Shown here: piece by piece, positions 7,963 through 17,573 of the stretch
Numbering within the stretch: the stretch's first letter is position 1
How the letters are laid out: every line of letters starts with the position of its first letter
Notes under the pieces: generated by a model
The model's input: the letters and a program-made list of their open reading frames with translations, nothing else
Told to the model about the DNA's origin: nothing
The model's database searches: none
Translations under genes and position numbers: made by a program
Origin: Agromyces agglutinans
Lineage (GTDB): Bacteria; Actinomycetota; Actinomycetes; Actinomycetales; Microbacteriaceae
DNA length: 64,000 nucleotides
NCBI RefSeq assembly: GCF_009647605.1
Contig: NZ_WJIF01000009.1
Coordinates: 62,272 to 126,271 of the forward strand
Reading direction: 5' to 3'

Positions 7963-9111
7963 TCAGTGCCGGACGCCGAGGCGGGGCAGCCGGGGCACGT
8001 CGACGGCCGCACCCGCGTCGGCCGGCACGATCTCGACCTGCGCCGCGGCGACGTCGATGCCGTGGCTCTCGACGATCAGCTGCAGGTCGGCCGGCACCGC
8101 GCGCTTGATCACGGCGAGGGCGATCGGGCCGAGTTCGTGGTGCATGGCGCTCGAGGTGATGCGTCCGACGACCTTGCGTTCGGGCTCGGCGCCGGCCTCC
8201 GGTTCGGGGCGCACCTTCTCGCCGACCACGGGCTCGCCCGGCGCAGGCAGCACGGTGTCGCTGCCGTCGAGGTGCAGCAGCACGAGCCGGCGCGGCGGCC
8301 GCCCGAGGTTCAGCACCTTGGCGACCGTCTCCTGCCCCTTGTAGCAGCCCTTCCCCAGGTCGACCGCGCTGCGCAGCCAGTCGAGTTCGTGCGGGATCGC
8401 CTTCTCGTCGACCTCGGTCGCGAATCGCGGTCGCCAGGCTGCGATCCGCAGCGCCTCGGCCGCGAGCGCCCCGGCCGCCTCGACGCGACCGGCCGTGACC
8501 GCGGCCGCGGCCTCCGCGAGCGCAGCGCGTGGAACGATGCGCTCGGTCCAGGTCCACTCCGACGACGGATGCTGCGCATCGCGCGAGTACTGATGACCGG
8601 ATGCCCCGCGCCAGGGATCGACCCAGTCCAGGGCGACGCCGTTCGGCGATGCGGCGGGCACTGCGGCATCCAGCGGCTCGACGCCCATCGCCGCGACGAC
8701 CGCCCAGTCGGCCGACGCATCGGCGACCTCGACGCGGAGCATGAACCGCATGCGGTCCAGGAACGCGGCCAGCGAGGCGGCCTCGTCGCCCTCGACGACG
8801 AGCCAGGTCGTGGCACCGTCGTCGACGACGTGGGCGGCGTGCTCGATGTGGCCGTTGGCGTCGAGCAGGAGCGCCTCGGCGCTCTCGCCGGGGGCGAGCC
8901 GCGCGAGCGCCTGGCTCGCCATCGAGTGCAGCCAGCTCAGCCGGTCGGGGCCCGTGACCGTGACGATCCCCCGCGCTGAGAGGTCGACGATCGCGCGCCC
9001 CTGCTCGAGGCGGCGCTGTTCGACGATCGGGTTGCCGTAGTGCCCGGCGACCCCGGCGTCGACGCCCTCCGCGAGCACCGCACCGGGCAGCGACAGGAAC
9101 GGCGAGCCCAT
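7963..9111 (-). CDS. ygfZ: Folate-binding YgfZ/GcvT-like protein
   Basis: A 382-residue aminomethyltransferase-fold protein of the YgfZ branch, which binds tetrahydrofolate and supports iron-sulfur cluster enzymes. The YgfZ signature KGCYKGQETVAKVLNLGRPP, with its conserved cysteine, is at about residues 253-272. The N-terminus has the GcvT-like segment VDLSARGIVTVTGPDRLSWL. It is not a true glycine-cleavage T protein because of the KGCYKGQE signature. ATG 9111 overlaps the stop of the upstream nitrobindin-like gene (ATGA), indicating a coupled pair. The YgfZ call is good; the exact client enzymes cannot be told from here. Confidence 0.9.
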   Translation of the reverse strand: MGSPFLSLPGAVLAEGVDAGVAGHYGNPIVEQRRLEQGRAIVDLSARGIVTVTGPDRLSWLHSMASQALARLAPGESAEALLLDANGHIEHAAHVVDDGATTWLVVEGDEAASLAAFLDRMRFMLRVEVADASADWAVVAAMGVEPLDAAVPAASPNGVALDWVDPWRGASGHQYSRDAQHPSSEWTWTERIVPRAALAEAAAAVTAGRVEAAGALAAEALRIAAWRPRFATEVDEKAIPHELDWLRSAVDLGKGCYKGQETVAKVLNLGRPPRRLVLLHLDGSDTVLPAPGEPVVGEKVRPEPEAGAEPERKVVGRITSSAMHHELGPIALAVIKRAVPADLQLIVESHGIDVAAAQVEIVPADAGAAVDVPRLPRLGVRH

Positions 9112-9719
9112 CAGTCGGCCTTCGCGAGGCGCGCCGACGCGTGGGTGCGCAGATCCTGGCCGAGGGCGGCGATGTCCCAGGCCCACAGCAGGTGCCCCTC
9201 GACGAGCCCGTACAGCCTCGTGGCCGCGGTGTACTCCTTCGCTCCGGCCGACCGGACCACGGCGTCGGACGCGAGGTCGATGCGGGGACCCTTGACCTGG
9301 CCGAGGTAGAGCTCGAGCACGCCCTCGGGGTGGGCGATCGAGACCTGCAGGTCGAAGCCCCCGTCGGCGTTGCGCAGCGCTTCGACCTGATCGGCGGTCG
9401 CGAACCGGGACTCCCCCGTCGCCGGCAGCATCGCCGGACCGGGGTCGCCCTCGCCGAACGTGCGCGCGAGGCGCCAGAAGCCGGTCTCCGTCGCGAGCGG
9501 CGTCGGCTCGCCGCCCTCGTCTGCTGGGAGGAGCCACGTGTACGAGGTGTAGTTCAGGTGCGGCAACCCGTCGTGGCTGAAGCTCACGCGTTGACCGAAC
9601 TCGTGGGTCATGCGCTCCTCGCCGACGGCGTAGTCGATCACGCCCGACCCCTCCCAGACTCCGAGGAGCCAGGAGAGCGGGACGAGCTCCGACGGCAGGT
9701 CGACGGGGAGTTCGATCAT
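9111..9719 (-). CDS. Nitrobindin-like heme-binding FABP-family protein
   Basis: A 10-stranded beta-barrel protein of about 200 residues (DUF1794, the Rv2717c/THAP4 family), thought to bind ferric heme and act on nitric oxide or peroxynitrite. It shows the family signature [13 protein letters not shown] near the N-terminus. A histidine in [10 protein letters not shown] near the C-terminus is in the position of the proximal heme ligand. ATG 9719 is preferred because family members start MIELP; an in-frame GTG at 9725 adds two residues. The gene is coupled to ygfZ through a 1-4 base overlap and lies 17 bases downstream of a 38-residue membrane protein gene, so the three probably share a transcript. 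Confidence 0.88.
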   Translation of the reverse strand: MIELPVDLPSELVPLSWLLGVWEGSGVIDYAVGEERMTHEFGQRVSFSHDGLPHLNYTSYTWLLPADEGGEPTPLATETGFWRLARTFGEGDPGPAMLPATGESRFATADQVEALRNADGGFDLQVSIAHPEGVLELYLGQVKGPRIDLASDAVVRSAGAKEYTAATRLYGLVEGHLLWAWDIAALGQDLRTHASARLAKAD

Positions 9720-9736
9720 CGCCACGACGTCAGCGC

Positions 9737-9853
9737 CTAGCGCTGGCCCTTGAAGAGCTTGTAGACGACGACGCCGGAGATCCAGGCGATCGCGAGGCTC
9801 GCGAGGCCGAGCAGGCCGATGAAGAGGAGTTCGAGGGCGAGCAGCTCAGACAT
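9737..9853 (-). CDS. 38-residue single-pass membrane protein
   Basis: An ORF too short for usual thresholds: start ATG at 9851-9853, stop TAG at 9737-9739. It encodes 38 residues: a leucine-rich start ([16 protein letters not shown]), a continuous hydrophobic helix of about 25 residues running through [13 protein letters not shown], and a basic tail KLFKGQR. That layout (helix, then positive cytoplasmic end) is what a real small membrane protein looks like. It is placed in line with the nitrobindin and ygfZ genes. The ribosome site is weak. The function is unknown; it may be a partner of the heme protein. Conservation in relatives would settle it. Confidence 0.6.
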   Translation of the reverse strand: MSELLALELLFIGLLGLASLAIAWISGVVVYKLFKGQR

Positions 9854-9892
9854 GCTGCGAGTCTACCCCGCTCGCGCTGGGCGGGCGGGCGG

Positions 9893-10195
9893 TCATCCGC
9901 CGACGACGGCCAGCACGAGGGCGGCCGCGACGGCGACCGCCGCGGCCCCGCCGACCGACCAGCTCGCGCGGGCGACGAAGCCGGCCGGGCGGCGCGTGGC
10001 GAGCTGGGCGACGAGGGCCGTGAGCACGGCTGCAGCGAAGACGACCCCGAGCGCTCCGAACCGGCCGAGGGCCGAGTCATCCGTCGCCCACTGCGCGCCC
10101 GCCGCGGCGCCGGCGATCACGGCGACCGAACCGATCAGCGCCACCGCCCAGCTCGCGCCGATCGCGACCCGTCCGCCCGTCGCCGTCTCGCCCAT
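9893..10195 (-). CDS. Small membrane protein with three predicted helices
   Basis: A 100-residue protein beginning [16 protein letters not shown] with three Ala/Val/Gly-rich hydrophobic segments (about residues 15-36, 47-67 and 78-99) separated by short polar stretches containing [10 protein letters not shown] and RRPAGF. The stop is at 9893. ATG 10195 is used because the sequence upstream in frame is Arg-rich antisense to the glnR promoter. It is followed on the same strand, after 39 bases, by the 38-residue protein gene. No family is recognised. It stands divergent from glnR, whose start is 81 bases away, so the two share a regulatory region. Confidence 0.7.
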   Translation of the reverse strand: MGETATGGRVAIGASWAVALIGSVAVIAGAAAGAQWATDDSALGRFGALGVVFAAAVLTALVAQLATRRPAGFVARASWSVGGAAAVAVAAALVLAVVGG

Positions 10196-10276
10196 CGCAC
10201 CGTTCCCGTCTGCCGCGCGACGCCGCTGCTTCGGCGTCCCGTAGTATGGTCGGCACCTTACTACTGGAGGGTGTGC

Positions 10277-10960
10277 GTGGCGCAGCTGCTGATCCTGTCG
10301 CCGGCGGCCGACGATGACGTCCTCCCGGCTCTGTCGCTCCTGACTCACCGGATCCGGGTCATCCCGGCGTCCCCTGAGCAACTCGTCCGCGCGCCCGAAT
10401 CCGACCTGCTCTTCCTCGACGCCCGCACGAACCTCGCCGGGGCGAAGGCGCTCGCGCAGATCCTCCGCACGACCGGGCTCTCGTCGCCGCTCGTGCTCAT
10501 CGTGACCGAGGGCGGGCTCATGGCCGTGACGCCCGACTGGGGCGTCGACGACGTGGTGCTCGAGGGCGCCGGCCCCGCCGAGCTCGACGCGCGCATCCGG
10601 CTCGCGATCGGCCGCGCCCAGTCGGCCCAGCCGTCCGAGCGCATCCAGACCTCCGGCGTGGTCATCGACGAGGCGAGCTACTCGGCGAAGGTGCACGGCC
10701 GCCCGCTCGACCTCACCTACAAGGAGTTCGAGCTGCTGCGATTCCTCGCGGCGCATCCGTCGCGCGTGTTCACCCGCGAGCAGCTGCTCAGCGAGGTCTG
10801 GGGCTACGACTACTTCGGCGGCACCCGCACGGTCGACGTGCACGTGCGACGCCTGCGGGCCAAGCTCGGCGACCTCGAGAGCCTCATCGGCACCGTGCGC
10901 AACGTGGGCTACCGCTTCAACGTGCACGAAGAGGACGAGCAGGCTCCCGTCGCGCAGTGA
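10277..10960 (+). CDS. glnR: GlnR-type nitrogen regulator (atypical OmpR-family)
   Basis: A global activator/repressor of nitrogen assimilation (glnA, amt, nir in other actinobacteria). The 227-residue protein pairs a degenerate receiver domain with a winged-helix domain containing [37 protein letters not shown] and [11 protein letters not shown], all hallmarks of GlnR. The receiver keeps an Asp in LFLDARTN, but the canonical acidic pocket is missing (it starts [13 protein letters not shown]), in line with GlnR working without phosphorylation or a partner kinase. No kinase gene is adjacent. GTG 10277 is chosen over GTG 10271 because GGAGG at 10266-10270 abuts the latter. A TAGTAT element at 10242 could be the -10. 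Confidence 0.92.
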   Translation: MAQLLILSPAADDDVLPALSLLTHRIRVIPASPEQLVRAPESDLLFLDARTNLAGAKALAQILRTTGLSSPLVLIVTEGGLMAVTPDWGVDDVVLEGAGPAELDARIRLAIGRAQSAQPSERIQTSGVVIDEASYSAKVHGRPLDLTYKEFELLRFLAAHPSRVFTREQLLSEVWGYDYFGGTRTVDVHVRRLRAKLGDLESLIGTVRNVGYRFNVHEEDEQAPVAQ

Positions 10961-11035
10961 GCCCGGTGGCCGTTCGTCACGCCGCATTGCCCGGGCGGCA
11001 ACGTCCGCGTCGCATGCCGGTGGCATGATGTGGGG

Positions 11036-13207
11036 ATGACCGACACCCTCGACGACGATCGCACCGCGAGCGACTTCGACGACGACTTCGAGCCGTTCGA
11101 CGTCGAGGGCGCTCCCGAGCTGCCGGCCGAACGCTACCTCGACCGCGAGCTCAGCTGGCTCGCGTTCAACCAGCGCGTGCTCGAACTCGCCGAGGATCCG
11201 CGGCTGCCGGTGCTCGAACGCGCGAACTTCCTGGCGATCTTCGCATCGAACCTCGACGAGTTCTTCATGGTTCGCGTCGCGGGCCTCAAGCGGCGCATCG
11301 TGACGGGGCTCGCGGTCCCGTCGAACGTCGGGCGTGCGCCCACCGACGTGCTCGGCGACATCTCGCGGGCCGCGCACGAACTGCAGGAACGGCACGCCGC
11401 CGCGTACCAGGAGCTGGTCAGGCCGGCGCTGGCGGAGGCCGGCATCCACGTCGTCACCTGGTCCGAACTGGGCGAGGCCGAGCGCGCGCACCTGCGCGGG
11501 TACTTCTCGCAGCAGATCTTCCCCGTCCTCATGCCGCTGGCCGTCGATCCGGCGCATCCCTTCCCCTACATCTCCGGCCTCTCGCTGAACCTGTCGGTGC
11601 GCGTGCGCAACAGCCGGACCGGCCGGCAGGAGTTCGCGCGCGTCAAGGTGCCGCAGATGCTGCCCCGGTTCGTCCAGGTCAGCCCCGGCGAGACCGCCGA
11701 TGCCGTGCGGTACATCACCCTCGAAGACCTCATCGCGAACCACCTCGGCGACCTGTTCCCCGGCATGGAGATCCTCGCGCACCACGTCTTCCGGGTCACC
11801 CGCAACGAGGACGTCGAGATCGAGGAGGACGAGACCGAGAACCTCATCAAGGCCCTCGAGAAGGAGCTGCTGCGCCGCCGGTTCGGCCCGCCCATCCGGC
11901 TCGAGGTGAGCGACGACATGGACGAGGTGACCCTCGGCCTGCTCGTGCGCGAACTCGACATCTCCGTCCAAGAGGTCTTCCGTCTGCCGCCGCCGATCGA
12001 CCTCGCCGGGCTGTTCGACCTCGCCCGCATCGATCGTCCCGAGCTGCACTACCCGACGCACGTGCCGACCACGAACGCGCAGCTGCTGCCCACCGAGCCC
12101 AACCGCACGGCCGACATCTTCGAGGCGGTCTCGCGCAAGGACGTCCTGCTGCACCACCCGTACGAGTCGTTCGCGACGAGCGTGCAGGCGTTCCTCGAGC
12201 AGGCCGCGTCCGACCCGAACGTGCTGGCGATCAAGCAGACCCTGTACCGCACGTCGGGCGACAGCCCGATCGTCGAGGCGCTCATCGACGCCGCGGAGTC
12301 GGGCAAGCAGGTGCTCGCCCTCGTCGAGATCAAGGCGCGCTTCGACGAGCAGGCCAACATCAGCTGGGCACGCAAGCTCGAGAAGGCCGGCGTGCACGTC
12401 GTGTACGGCCTCGTGGGGCTGAAGACCCACTGCAAGCTCGCGCTCGTGATCCGCCAGGAGCGCGGCCAGCTGCGTCACTACAGTCACATCGGCACCGGCA
12501 ACTACAACCCCAAGACCAGCCGCATCTACGAAGACCTCGGGCTGCTGACCGCCGACGACCAGGTCGGCAAAGACCTCACCCGGCTGTTCAACGAGCTTTC
12601 GGGCTACGCCATCGAGAAGAAGTTCAAGCGCCTGCTCGTCGCACCGCTGCACCTGCGCAAGGGCCTGCTCAAACTCATCGCGGCCGAGACCCGCGCCGCC
12701 GAAGAGGGGCGCCCCGCCCGCATCCGCATCAAGGTGAACTCGATGGTCGACGAGGCCATCATCGACGCGCTCTACCGCGCCTCCAACGCGGGCGTCCCCG
12801 TCGACATCTGGGTGCGCGGCATCTGCAGCCTCCGCCCGGGCGTCGCCGGGCTCAGCGAGAACATCCGGGTCCGCTCCATCCTCGGGCGATACCTCGAGCA
12901 CTCGCGGGTCTTCTCGTTCGCGGGCGACGGCGACCCGCAGGTGTACATCGGCTCCGCCGACATGATGCACCGCAACCTCGACCGGCGCGTCGAGGCGCTC
13001 GTGCGCCTGACCGATCCCGACCACCTCGCCGAGGTCGAGTCCAACTTCGACCGCGCCCTCGACGAGCGCACGAGCTCGTGGCACCTCACGGGCGACGGCA
13101 CGTGGGTGCGCCATTCGACCGACGATGCGGGGCATCCGCTCGACGACCTGCAAGACCAGTTGATGCAGCACATCGCGCATCGCGCCCGACCGGGGAAGCG
13201 TCGGTGA
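11036..13207 (+). CDS. ppk: Polyphosphate kinase 1
   Basis: Reversibly makes inorganic polyphosphate from ATP; membrane-associated in most bacteria. The 723-residue protein has the family's four-domain layout: an N-terminal domain starting [18 protein letters not shown], a head domain, and two phospholipase-D-like catalytic domains. The autophosphorylated histidine is His484 in [20 protein letters not shown]. The acidic N-terminal 35 residues ([14 protein letters not shown]) are an actinobacterial extension. ATG 11036 is chosen, as the sequence before it is outside homology. The stop overlaps the start of the Nudix gene by GTGA, so polyphosphate synthesis and the Nudix hydrolase are translationally coupled. 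It lies among phosphate genes, but no PHO box is visible before it. Confidence 0.96.
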   Translation: MTDTLDDDRTASDFDDDFEPFDVEGAPELPAERYLDRELSWLAFNQRVLELAEDPRLPVLERANFLAIFASNLDEFFMVRVAGLKRRIVTGLAVPSNVGRAPTDVLGDISRAAHELQERHAAAYQELVRPALAEAGIHVVTWSELGEAERAHLRGYFSQQIFPVLMPLAVDPAHPFPYISGLSLNLSVRVRNSRTGRQEFARVKVPQMLPRFVQVSPGETADAVRYITLEDLIANHLGDLFPGMEILAHHVFRVTRNEDVEIEEDETENLIKALEKELLRRRFGPPIRLEVSDDMDEVTLGLLVRELDISVQEVFRLPPPIDLAGLFDLARIDRPELHYPTHVPTTNAQLLPTEPNRTADIFEAVSRKDVLLHHPYESFATSVQAFLEQAASDPNVLAIKQTLYRTSGDSPIVEALIDAAESGKQVLALVEIKARFDEQANISWARKLEKAGVHVVYGLVGLKTHCKLALVIRQERGQLRHYSHIGTGNYNPKTSRIYEDLGLLTADDQVGKDLTRLFNELSGYAIEKKFKRLLVAPLHLRKGLLKLIAAETRAAEEGRPARIRIKVNSMVDEAIIDALYRASNAGVPVDIWVRGICSLRPGVAGLSENIRVRSILGRYLEHSRVFSFAGDGDPQVYIGSADMMHRNLDRRVEALVRLTDPDHLAEVESNFDRALDERTSSWHLTGDGTWVRHSTDDAGHPLDDLQDQLMQHIAHRARPGKRR

Positions 13208-14160
13208 CCCGCGCGGTCGAGCAGGCGGTCTTCGCGGCGGGGGCGGTCTGCTGGCGCCTCATCGACGGCCGACTGCACGTCCTCGTCGTGCACCGCACCG
13301 CCTACGGCGACGTCACCATCCCGAAGGGCAAGGTCGACCCCGGCGAGACGCTCCCGCAGACCGCGGTGCGCGAGATCGCCGAGGAGACCGGCCTGGCCGT
13401 CGCCCTCGGCGTGCCGCTCGGCGAATCGCACTACACGATGCCGAGCGGGCGCGCGAAGGTCGTGCACTACTGGGCCGCCCACGTCAGCGAACAGGCCGTG
13501 CAGCGTTCGACGTTCCGGCCGAACTCCGAGATCGCCGCGCTCGAATGGGTCACCGTGAAGCGCGCACGCGAGTACCTCAGCTACGAGCCCGACGTCGCGA
13601 TCCTCGACGCGTTCGCGAAGCTCGTCGAGCAGTCCGTCACCAGGACCTTCCCAGTGCTCGTCGTGCGCCACGGCAAGGCGGTCGGCCGGTCCGGGTGGCA
13701 CGGCCCCGACGCCGCGCGGCCGCTCACCGAACTCGGCGTGCAGCAGGCCGCGGGCCTGGCCGGCACGCTCGCCGCGTGGCGCCCGAAGCGCATCGTGACG
13801 AGCCCGGCCGTGCGCTGCGTGACCACGGTCACCCCGCTCTCCGCGGCGACCGGCGTGCGCATCACGCGCGACGAGGGCATCAGCCAGGATGCCTGGGAGG
13901 CGGGCGACGACGAGGTCCGCCGCGTCGTCGGCAAGCGCGTGCGCGTCGGCAAGTCCGCCGTGCTGTGCAGCCACGGCCCCGTGCTGCCCGGCATCCTCCG
14001 CGAGATCGCGCTCGCGACCGCGACGCCCTTCGGCAGCTACGTCGACGAGGCGGCGGCGCTCGAGCCCGGAGCGTTCAGCGTGGTTCACCTCTCGGCGACG
14101 AACCCGGCCTCCGGCATCGTCGCGATCGAGACGCACCCGGCGCGCCCGGCGCGCAGCTGA
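13204..14160 (+). CDS. mutT1: Nudix hydrolase fused to histidine phosphatase (MutT1-like)
   Basis: A 318-residue two-domain enzyme. The N-terminal Nudix domain (1-140) has a complete Nudix box at residues 42-64 (GKVDPGET, then REIAEETGL). The C-terminal histidine phosphatase domain (about 148-318) has RHG at 155-157, the [10 protein letters not shown] segment, a phosphate-binding TSPAVRC and a second catalytic histidine in [10 protein letters not shown]. Mycobacterial MutT1 has this architecture and degrades 8-oxo-dGTP, 8-oxo-GTP and diadenosine polyphosphates. GTG 13204 overlaps the ppk stop. The coupling to ppk suggests a link to nucleotide-polyphosphate turnover; that is inference. The exact substrate cannot be read from sequence. 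Confidence 0.9.
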   Translation: MTRAVEQAVFAAGAVCWRLIDGRLHVLVVHRTAYGDVTIPKGKVDPGETLPQTAVREIAEETGLAVALGVPLGESHYTMPSGRAKVVHYWAAHVSEQAVQRSTFRPNSEIAALEWVTVKRAREYLSYEPDVAILDAFAKLVEQSVTRTFPVLVVRHGKAVGRSGWHGPDAARPLTELGVQQAAGLAGTLAAWRPKRIVTSPAVRCVTTVTPLSAATGVRITRDEGISQDAWEAGDDEVRRVVGKRVRVGKSAVLCSHGPVLPGILREIALATATPFGSYVDEAAALEPGAFSVVHLSATNPASGIVAIETHPARPARS

Positions 14161-14202
14161 GCCGGCCGCGGCCGCCGCGCCGCGGCGTGCCGGTCCCTCG
14201 CC

Positions 14203-14230
14203 GTTCACCGCCGTTCACCTTCTGTTCACC
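14203..14230 (+). promoter_or_regulatory. PHO box upstream of pstS
   Basis: Three perfect GTTCACC heptamers at 14203, 14213 and 14224 (periods 10 and 11), about 95 bases before the pstS start and pointing toward it. This is the classic actinobacterial PhoP/RegX3 site and the strongest of the three repeat sets in the window. It should drive pstSCAB under phosphate starvation. Confidence 0.88.
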
Positions 14231-14324
14231 GTCGTAACGGATGCTCGTCATCCGGGGCGCCTACCGTCGCAGGCGGGCCGAGCACCGGCCCGCAACCTGC
14301 AACCGGACCCCGGAAGGGAATCAC

Positions 14325-15416
14325 GTGAACCTCAAGCGTTTCGGCGTACCCGCCGTCATCGCCACCGCAGCTGTGCTCGCGCTCAGCTCCTGCGCCTCGA
14401 ACGAAGGCGGAGCCACGCCGGAGGAATCGGCCTCGTCGCTCGCGGGCAACCTCGTCGGCGCCGGCGCCTCCTCGCAGGACAGCGCACAGCAGGCGTGGAT
14501 CGCCGCCTTCCAGACGGCCAACCCCGACGTCACGATCGACTACGACCCGTCGGGCTCCGGCGCAGGCCGCGAGACCTTCCTCGAGGGCGCGAGCGACTTC
14601 GCCGGCTCCGACCGTGCGTTCAAGGACGAGGAGCTCGCCGAGGGCGGCTTCGCCAAGTGCGCGCCCGACACCGACATCGTCGAGCTGCCGCTCTACATCT
14701 CGCCGATCGCCGTGATCTTCAACGTCGAGGGCGTCGACACGCTGAACCTCGACGCGGCGACGATCGCGGGCATCTTCGCCGGCACCATCGTCAACTGGAA
14801 CGACCCGGCGATCGCCGCGACGAACGAGGGCGTCACGCTCCCCGACCTCGCGATCACGCCGGTGCACCGCTCCGACGACTCGGGCACCACCGAGAACTTC
14901 ACCGAGTACCTCGGTGCCGCCGCTCCCGACGTGTGGACCTTCGAGGCCGACGGCGTGTGGCCGATCGAGGGCGGCGAGGCCGCCCAGGGCACCTCGGGCC
15001 TCGTCGACGCCGTCACCAACGGCAACGGCACCATCGGCTACGCCGACGCCTCGCGCGCCGGCGACCTCGGTACCGTCGCGGTCCAGGTCGGCGACGAGTT
15101 CGTCGAGTACTCGCCCGAGGCCGCGGCCGCGATCGTCGACGCCTCGCCGCTGGCCGAAGGCCGTGCGGCCGGCGACCTCGCGATCGAGATCGATCGCACC
15201 TCGACCGAGGCCGGCGTCTACCCGATCGTGCTCGTGAGCTACCTCATCGCGTGCCAGGAGTACGCCGAGCCCGACAACGTCGAGCTGGTCAAGTCGTACC
15301 TCTCGTACATCGCGAGCGCCGAGGGCCAGGACGCGGCCGCCGAGGCCGCCGGTTCGGCGCCGATCTCGGACTCGCTCCGCGAGCAGGTCGTCACCGCGAT
15401 CGACTCGATCCAGTAA
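14325..15416 (+). CDS. pstS: Phosphate ABC transporter substrate-binding lipoprotein
   Basis: High-affinity phosphate-binding lipoprotein of the Pst importer, outside the membrane. The 363-residue protein has a lipoprotein signal (VNLKRFGVPAVIATAAVLAL, lipobox ending LSSC). Phosphate-site elements follow: GAGASSQDSAQQAW, PSGSGAGRETF, FAGSDRAF and HRSDDSGTTENFTEYL, the last holding the Ser/Asp/Thr residues that cage phosphate. GTG 14325 follows GGAAGGGA. It is first in pstSCAB, behind a triple PHO box. A 96-base gap with a strong hairpin separates it from pstC, probably allowing more PstS than transporter to be made. Confidence 0.97.
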   Translation: MNLKRFGVPAVIATAAVLALSSCASNEGGATPEESASSLAGNLVGAGASSQDSAQQAWIAAFQTANPDVTIDYDPSGSGAGRETFLEGASDFAGSDRAFKDEELAEGGFAKCAPDTDIVELPLYISPIAVIFNVEGVDTLNLDAATIAGIFAGTIVNWNDPAIAATNEGVTLPDLAITPVHRSDDSGTTENFTEYLGAAAPDVWTFEADGVWPIEGGEAAQGTSGLVDAVTNGNGTIGYADASRAGDLGTVAVQVGDEFVEYSPEAAAAIVDASPLAEGRAAGDLAIEIDRTSTEAGVYPIVLVSYLIACQEYAEPDNVELVKSYLSYIASAEGQDAAAEAAGSAPISDSLREQVVTAIDSIQ

Positions 15417-15425
15417 GCAGGTGGG

Positions 15426-15465
15426 TGCCCGGCCCGTGCTCCACGCCTGGAGCCCGGGCCGGGCA
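15426..15465 (+). terminator. Long hairpin between pstS and pstC
   Basis: An 11-bp outer stem (15426-15436, TGCCCGGCCCG, with 15455-15465), one mismatch, then a 6-bp inner stem (15438-15443 with 15448-15453) and loop CGCC. It begins 9 bases after the pstS stop, inside the operon. It is best read as a partial terminator or 3'-end stabiliser that makes pstS more abundant than pstCAB. Confidence 0.7.
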
Positions 15466-15512
15466 TCAGCCCGTTCCGCACCATCACAGAGAGAACCGAG
15501 GGACCCGGCCCG

Positions 15513-16451
15513 ATGAGCACCGCTCCAGCACCGATCAAGGCGAAACTCCGCCTCGGTGACCTCGTCTTCTCGCGGTCGGCGCTGTTCGCCGGCTCCATGA
15601 TCCTCGTGACGCTCGCCGCCGTCGCGATCTTCCTCATCGTGCAGTCGATCCCCGCGCTCTTCGCGACGAACGAAGACGCCTCGATCCTGACCACGAACTT
15701 CTGGGACTACGTCGGTCCGCTCGTGTTCGGCACGATCTGGGCGGCAGCGCTCGCCCTCCTGATGGCCGTGCCCGTCTCCATCGGCATCGCCCTCTTCATC
15801 TCGCACTACGCACCCCGCCGGCTCGCCTCGGTGCTCGGCTACATCGTCGACCTCCTCGCCGCGGTGCCCTCGGTGGTCTTCGGCCTCTGGGGCATCGGCG
15901 TGCTCGCCCCGGCCGTGGTGCCCGTGTACGCCTGGCTCAACGAGTACCTCGGCTGGATCCCGCTGTTCTCCGGCGACGCCAGTGCCACCGGTCGCACCAT
16001 CCTCACCGCGGCCGTCGTGCTCGCGGTCATGGTGCTGCCGATCATGACCGCGATCTGCCGCGAGGTCTTCCTGCAGACCCCCGTGCTGCATGAAGAGGCC
16101 GCGCTCGCGCTCGGTGCGACCCGCTGGGAGATGATCCGCATCGCGGTGCTGCCCTTCGGGCGCCCCGGCATCATCTCCGCATCCGTCCTGGGCCTCGGCC
16201 GCGCGCTCGGCGAGACCATGGCCGTGGCCATGGTGCTCTCGGCGTCGCACGTCATCAGCTTCGAACTGCTGACCTCGGTCAACCCGACGACCATCGCCGC
16301 CAACATCGCCCTGAGCTTCCCCGAGGCGTACGCGCTGAACGTCAACGTGCTGATCGCCACGGGCCTCATCCTGTTCATCGTCACGTTCGCCGTGAACGCG
16401 ATCGCACGCTGGATCGTGGATCGTCGCAAGGAATTCTCGGGAGCCAACTGA
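15513..16451 (+). CDS. pstC: Phosphate ABC transporter permease PstC
   Basis: One of the two membrane-spanning subunits of the Pst importer. The 312-residue protein has about six transmembrane helices, starting ALFAGSMILVTLAAVAIFLIV, and the ABC-permease EAA loop EEAALALGATRWEMIRIAVLP, which contacts PstB. The IPSVVFG-type PstC segment appears as AAVPSVVFGLWGIGVL. ATG 15513 has GAGAACCGAGGGACC upstream. Its stop overlaps the pstA start (TGATG), so the two permeases are translationally coupled. Length and motifs match the family. Regulation is through the pstS PHO box. Confidence 0.96.
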   Translation: MSTAPAPIKAKLRLGDLVFSRSALFAGSMILVTLAAVAIFLIVQSIPALFATNEDASILTTNFWDYVGPLVFGTIWAAALALLMAVPVSIGIALFISHYAPRRLASVLGYIVDLLAAVPSVVFGLWGIGVLAPAVVPVYAWLNEYLGWIPLFSGDASATGRTILTAAVVLAVMVLPIMTAICREVFLQTPVLHEEAALALGATRWEMIRIAVLPFGRPGIISASVLGLGRALGETMAVAMVLSASHVISFELLTSVNPTTIAANIALSFPEAYALNVNVLIATGLILFIVTFAVNAIARWIVDRRKEFSGAN

Positions 16452-17554
16452 TGACCGTCACCTCGACCCCTCCTGAGACCGGCCGTCGGCCGGCCGCCGC
16501 GCCGATCGCCAACTCGCTCACGGCCGGGCGCCTCCCGAAGGGCGCCTCCTGGACCATCCTCGGCTCGGTGCTCGTCGTCTCCGCGGTGCTGTTCGGGGCC
16601 ATCGCCCTCACGACCGGCGAGTTCAACTGGGTCGGCGCGATCGTCGTCGGCGCCGTGCTCTACGTGCCCGCCATCTGGCTGTTCTCCTCGATCGTCGAGG
16701 GCCGCCGCCGCGCCAAGGACCGCCTCGTGACCGCCCTGGTCACCGGCGCGTTCCTGCTCGCGATGATTCCGCTCATCTCGGTGACCATCACGGTCCTCAG
16801 CCTCGGCCTCGCCCGGTTCGACGCCGACTTCTTCACGATGTCGATGCGTAACGTGACCGGAGAGGGCGGCGGGGCCCTGCACGCCATCATCGGCACGCTG
16901 CTGATGACCGGCACCGCCGCGATCATCTCCATCCCGATCGGCCTGATGACCTCGATCTACCTCGTCGAGTACGGCCGGGGCAAGATCGCGCGGGGCATCC
17001 GGTTCCTGGTCGACGTGATGACGGGCATCCCGTCGATCGTCGCCGGCCTGTTCGCGTACGCCCTCTTCGCGATCTTCTTCGGGCCGGGCGTGCGCCTCGG
17101 CATCGCCGGGGCCGTGGCGCTCGCGGTGCTGATGATCCCCGTCGTCGTCCGCTCGAGCGAGGAGATGCTCCGGCTCGTGCCGAACGAACTGCGCGAGGCG
17201 TCGCTCGCCCTCGGCGTGCCGAAGTGGCTCACGATCGTCAAGGTCGTGCTGCCGACCTCGATCGCCGGCATCACGACCGGCATCATGCTCGCCATCGCAC
17301 GTGTCATCGGCGAGACCGCGCCGCTGCTGATCGCGGCCGGCTTCACCCAGAGCATGAACTACAACATGTTCGAGGGCCGCATGCAGTCGCTGCCGGTGTT
17401 CGTCTACACGCAGTACGCGAACCAGGGCAACCCGGCCGAGGCCTACCTCGACCGCGCCTGGGCGGGCGCGCTCACCCTCATCCTCATCGTCATGGCGCTG
17501 AACCTCATCGCCCGCCTCGTCGCGCGCTACTTCGCGCCCAAGTTCGGCCGCTGA
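16451..17554 (+). CDS. pstA: Phosphate ABC transporter permease PstA
   Basis: Second membrane subunit of the Pst importer. At 367 residues it is longer than enteric PstA (about 296) because of an N-terminal extension of about 80 residues carrying two extra hydrophobic segments ([20 protein letters not shown] and [19 protein letters not shown]). This extension is also seen in other actinobacteria. The core has the PstA hallmarks [15 protein letters not shown] and the EAA loop [22 protein letters not shown] 16451 overlaps the pstC stop by one base. It pairs with PstC to form the channel energised by PstB. Confidence 0.95.
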   Translation: MTVTSTPPETGRRPAAAPIANSLTAGRLPKGASWTILGSVLVVSAVLFGAIALTTGEFNWVGAIVVGAVLYVPAIWLFSSIVEGRRRAKDRLVTALVTGAFLLAMIPLISVTITVLSLGLARFDADFFTMSMRNVTGEGGGALHAIIGTLLMTGTAAIISIPIGLMTSIYLVEYGRGKIARGIRFLVDVMTGIPSIVAGLFAYALFAIFFGPGVRLGIAGAVALAVLMIPVVVRSSEEMLRLVPNELREASLALGVPKWLTIVKVVLPTSIAGITTGIMLAIARVIGETAPLLIAAGFTQSMNYNMFEGRMQSLPVFVYTQYANQGNPAEAYLDRAWAGALTLILIVMALNLIARLVARYFAPKFGR

Positions 17555-17573
17555 GCCCCCAGATAGGAAACCC

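Noticed and set aside
9893..13180. A 1095-codon open frame on the minus strand across ppk
   Set aside because: It is antisense to a fully conserved polyphosphate kinase and consists of Arg/Val/Asp-rich composition artefact. Only its last 100 codons (from ATG 10195) form a plausible separate gene.
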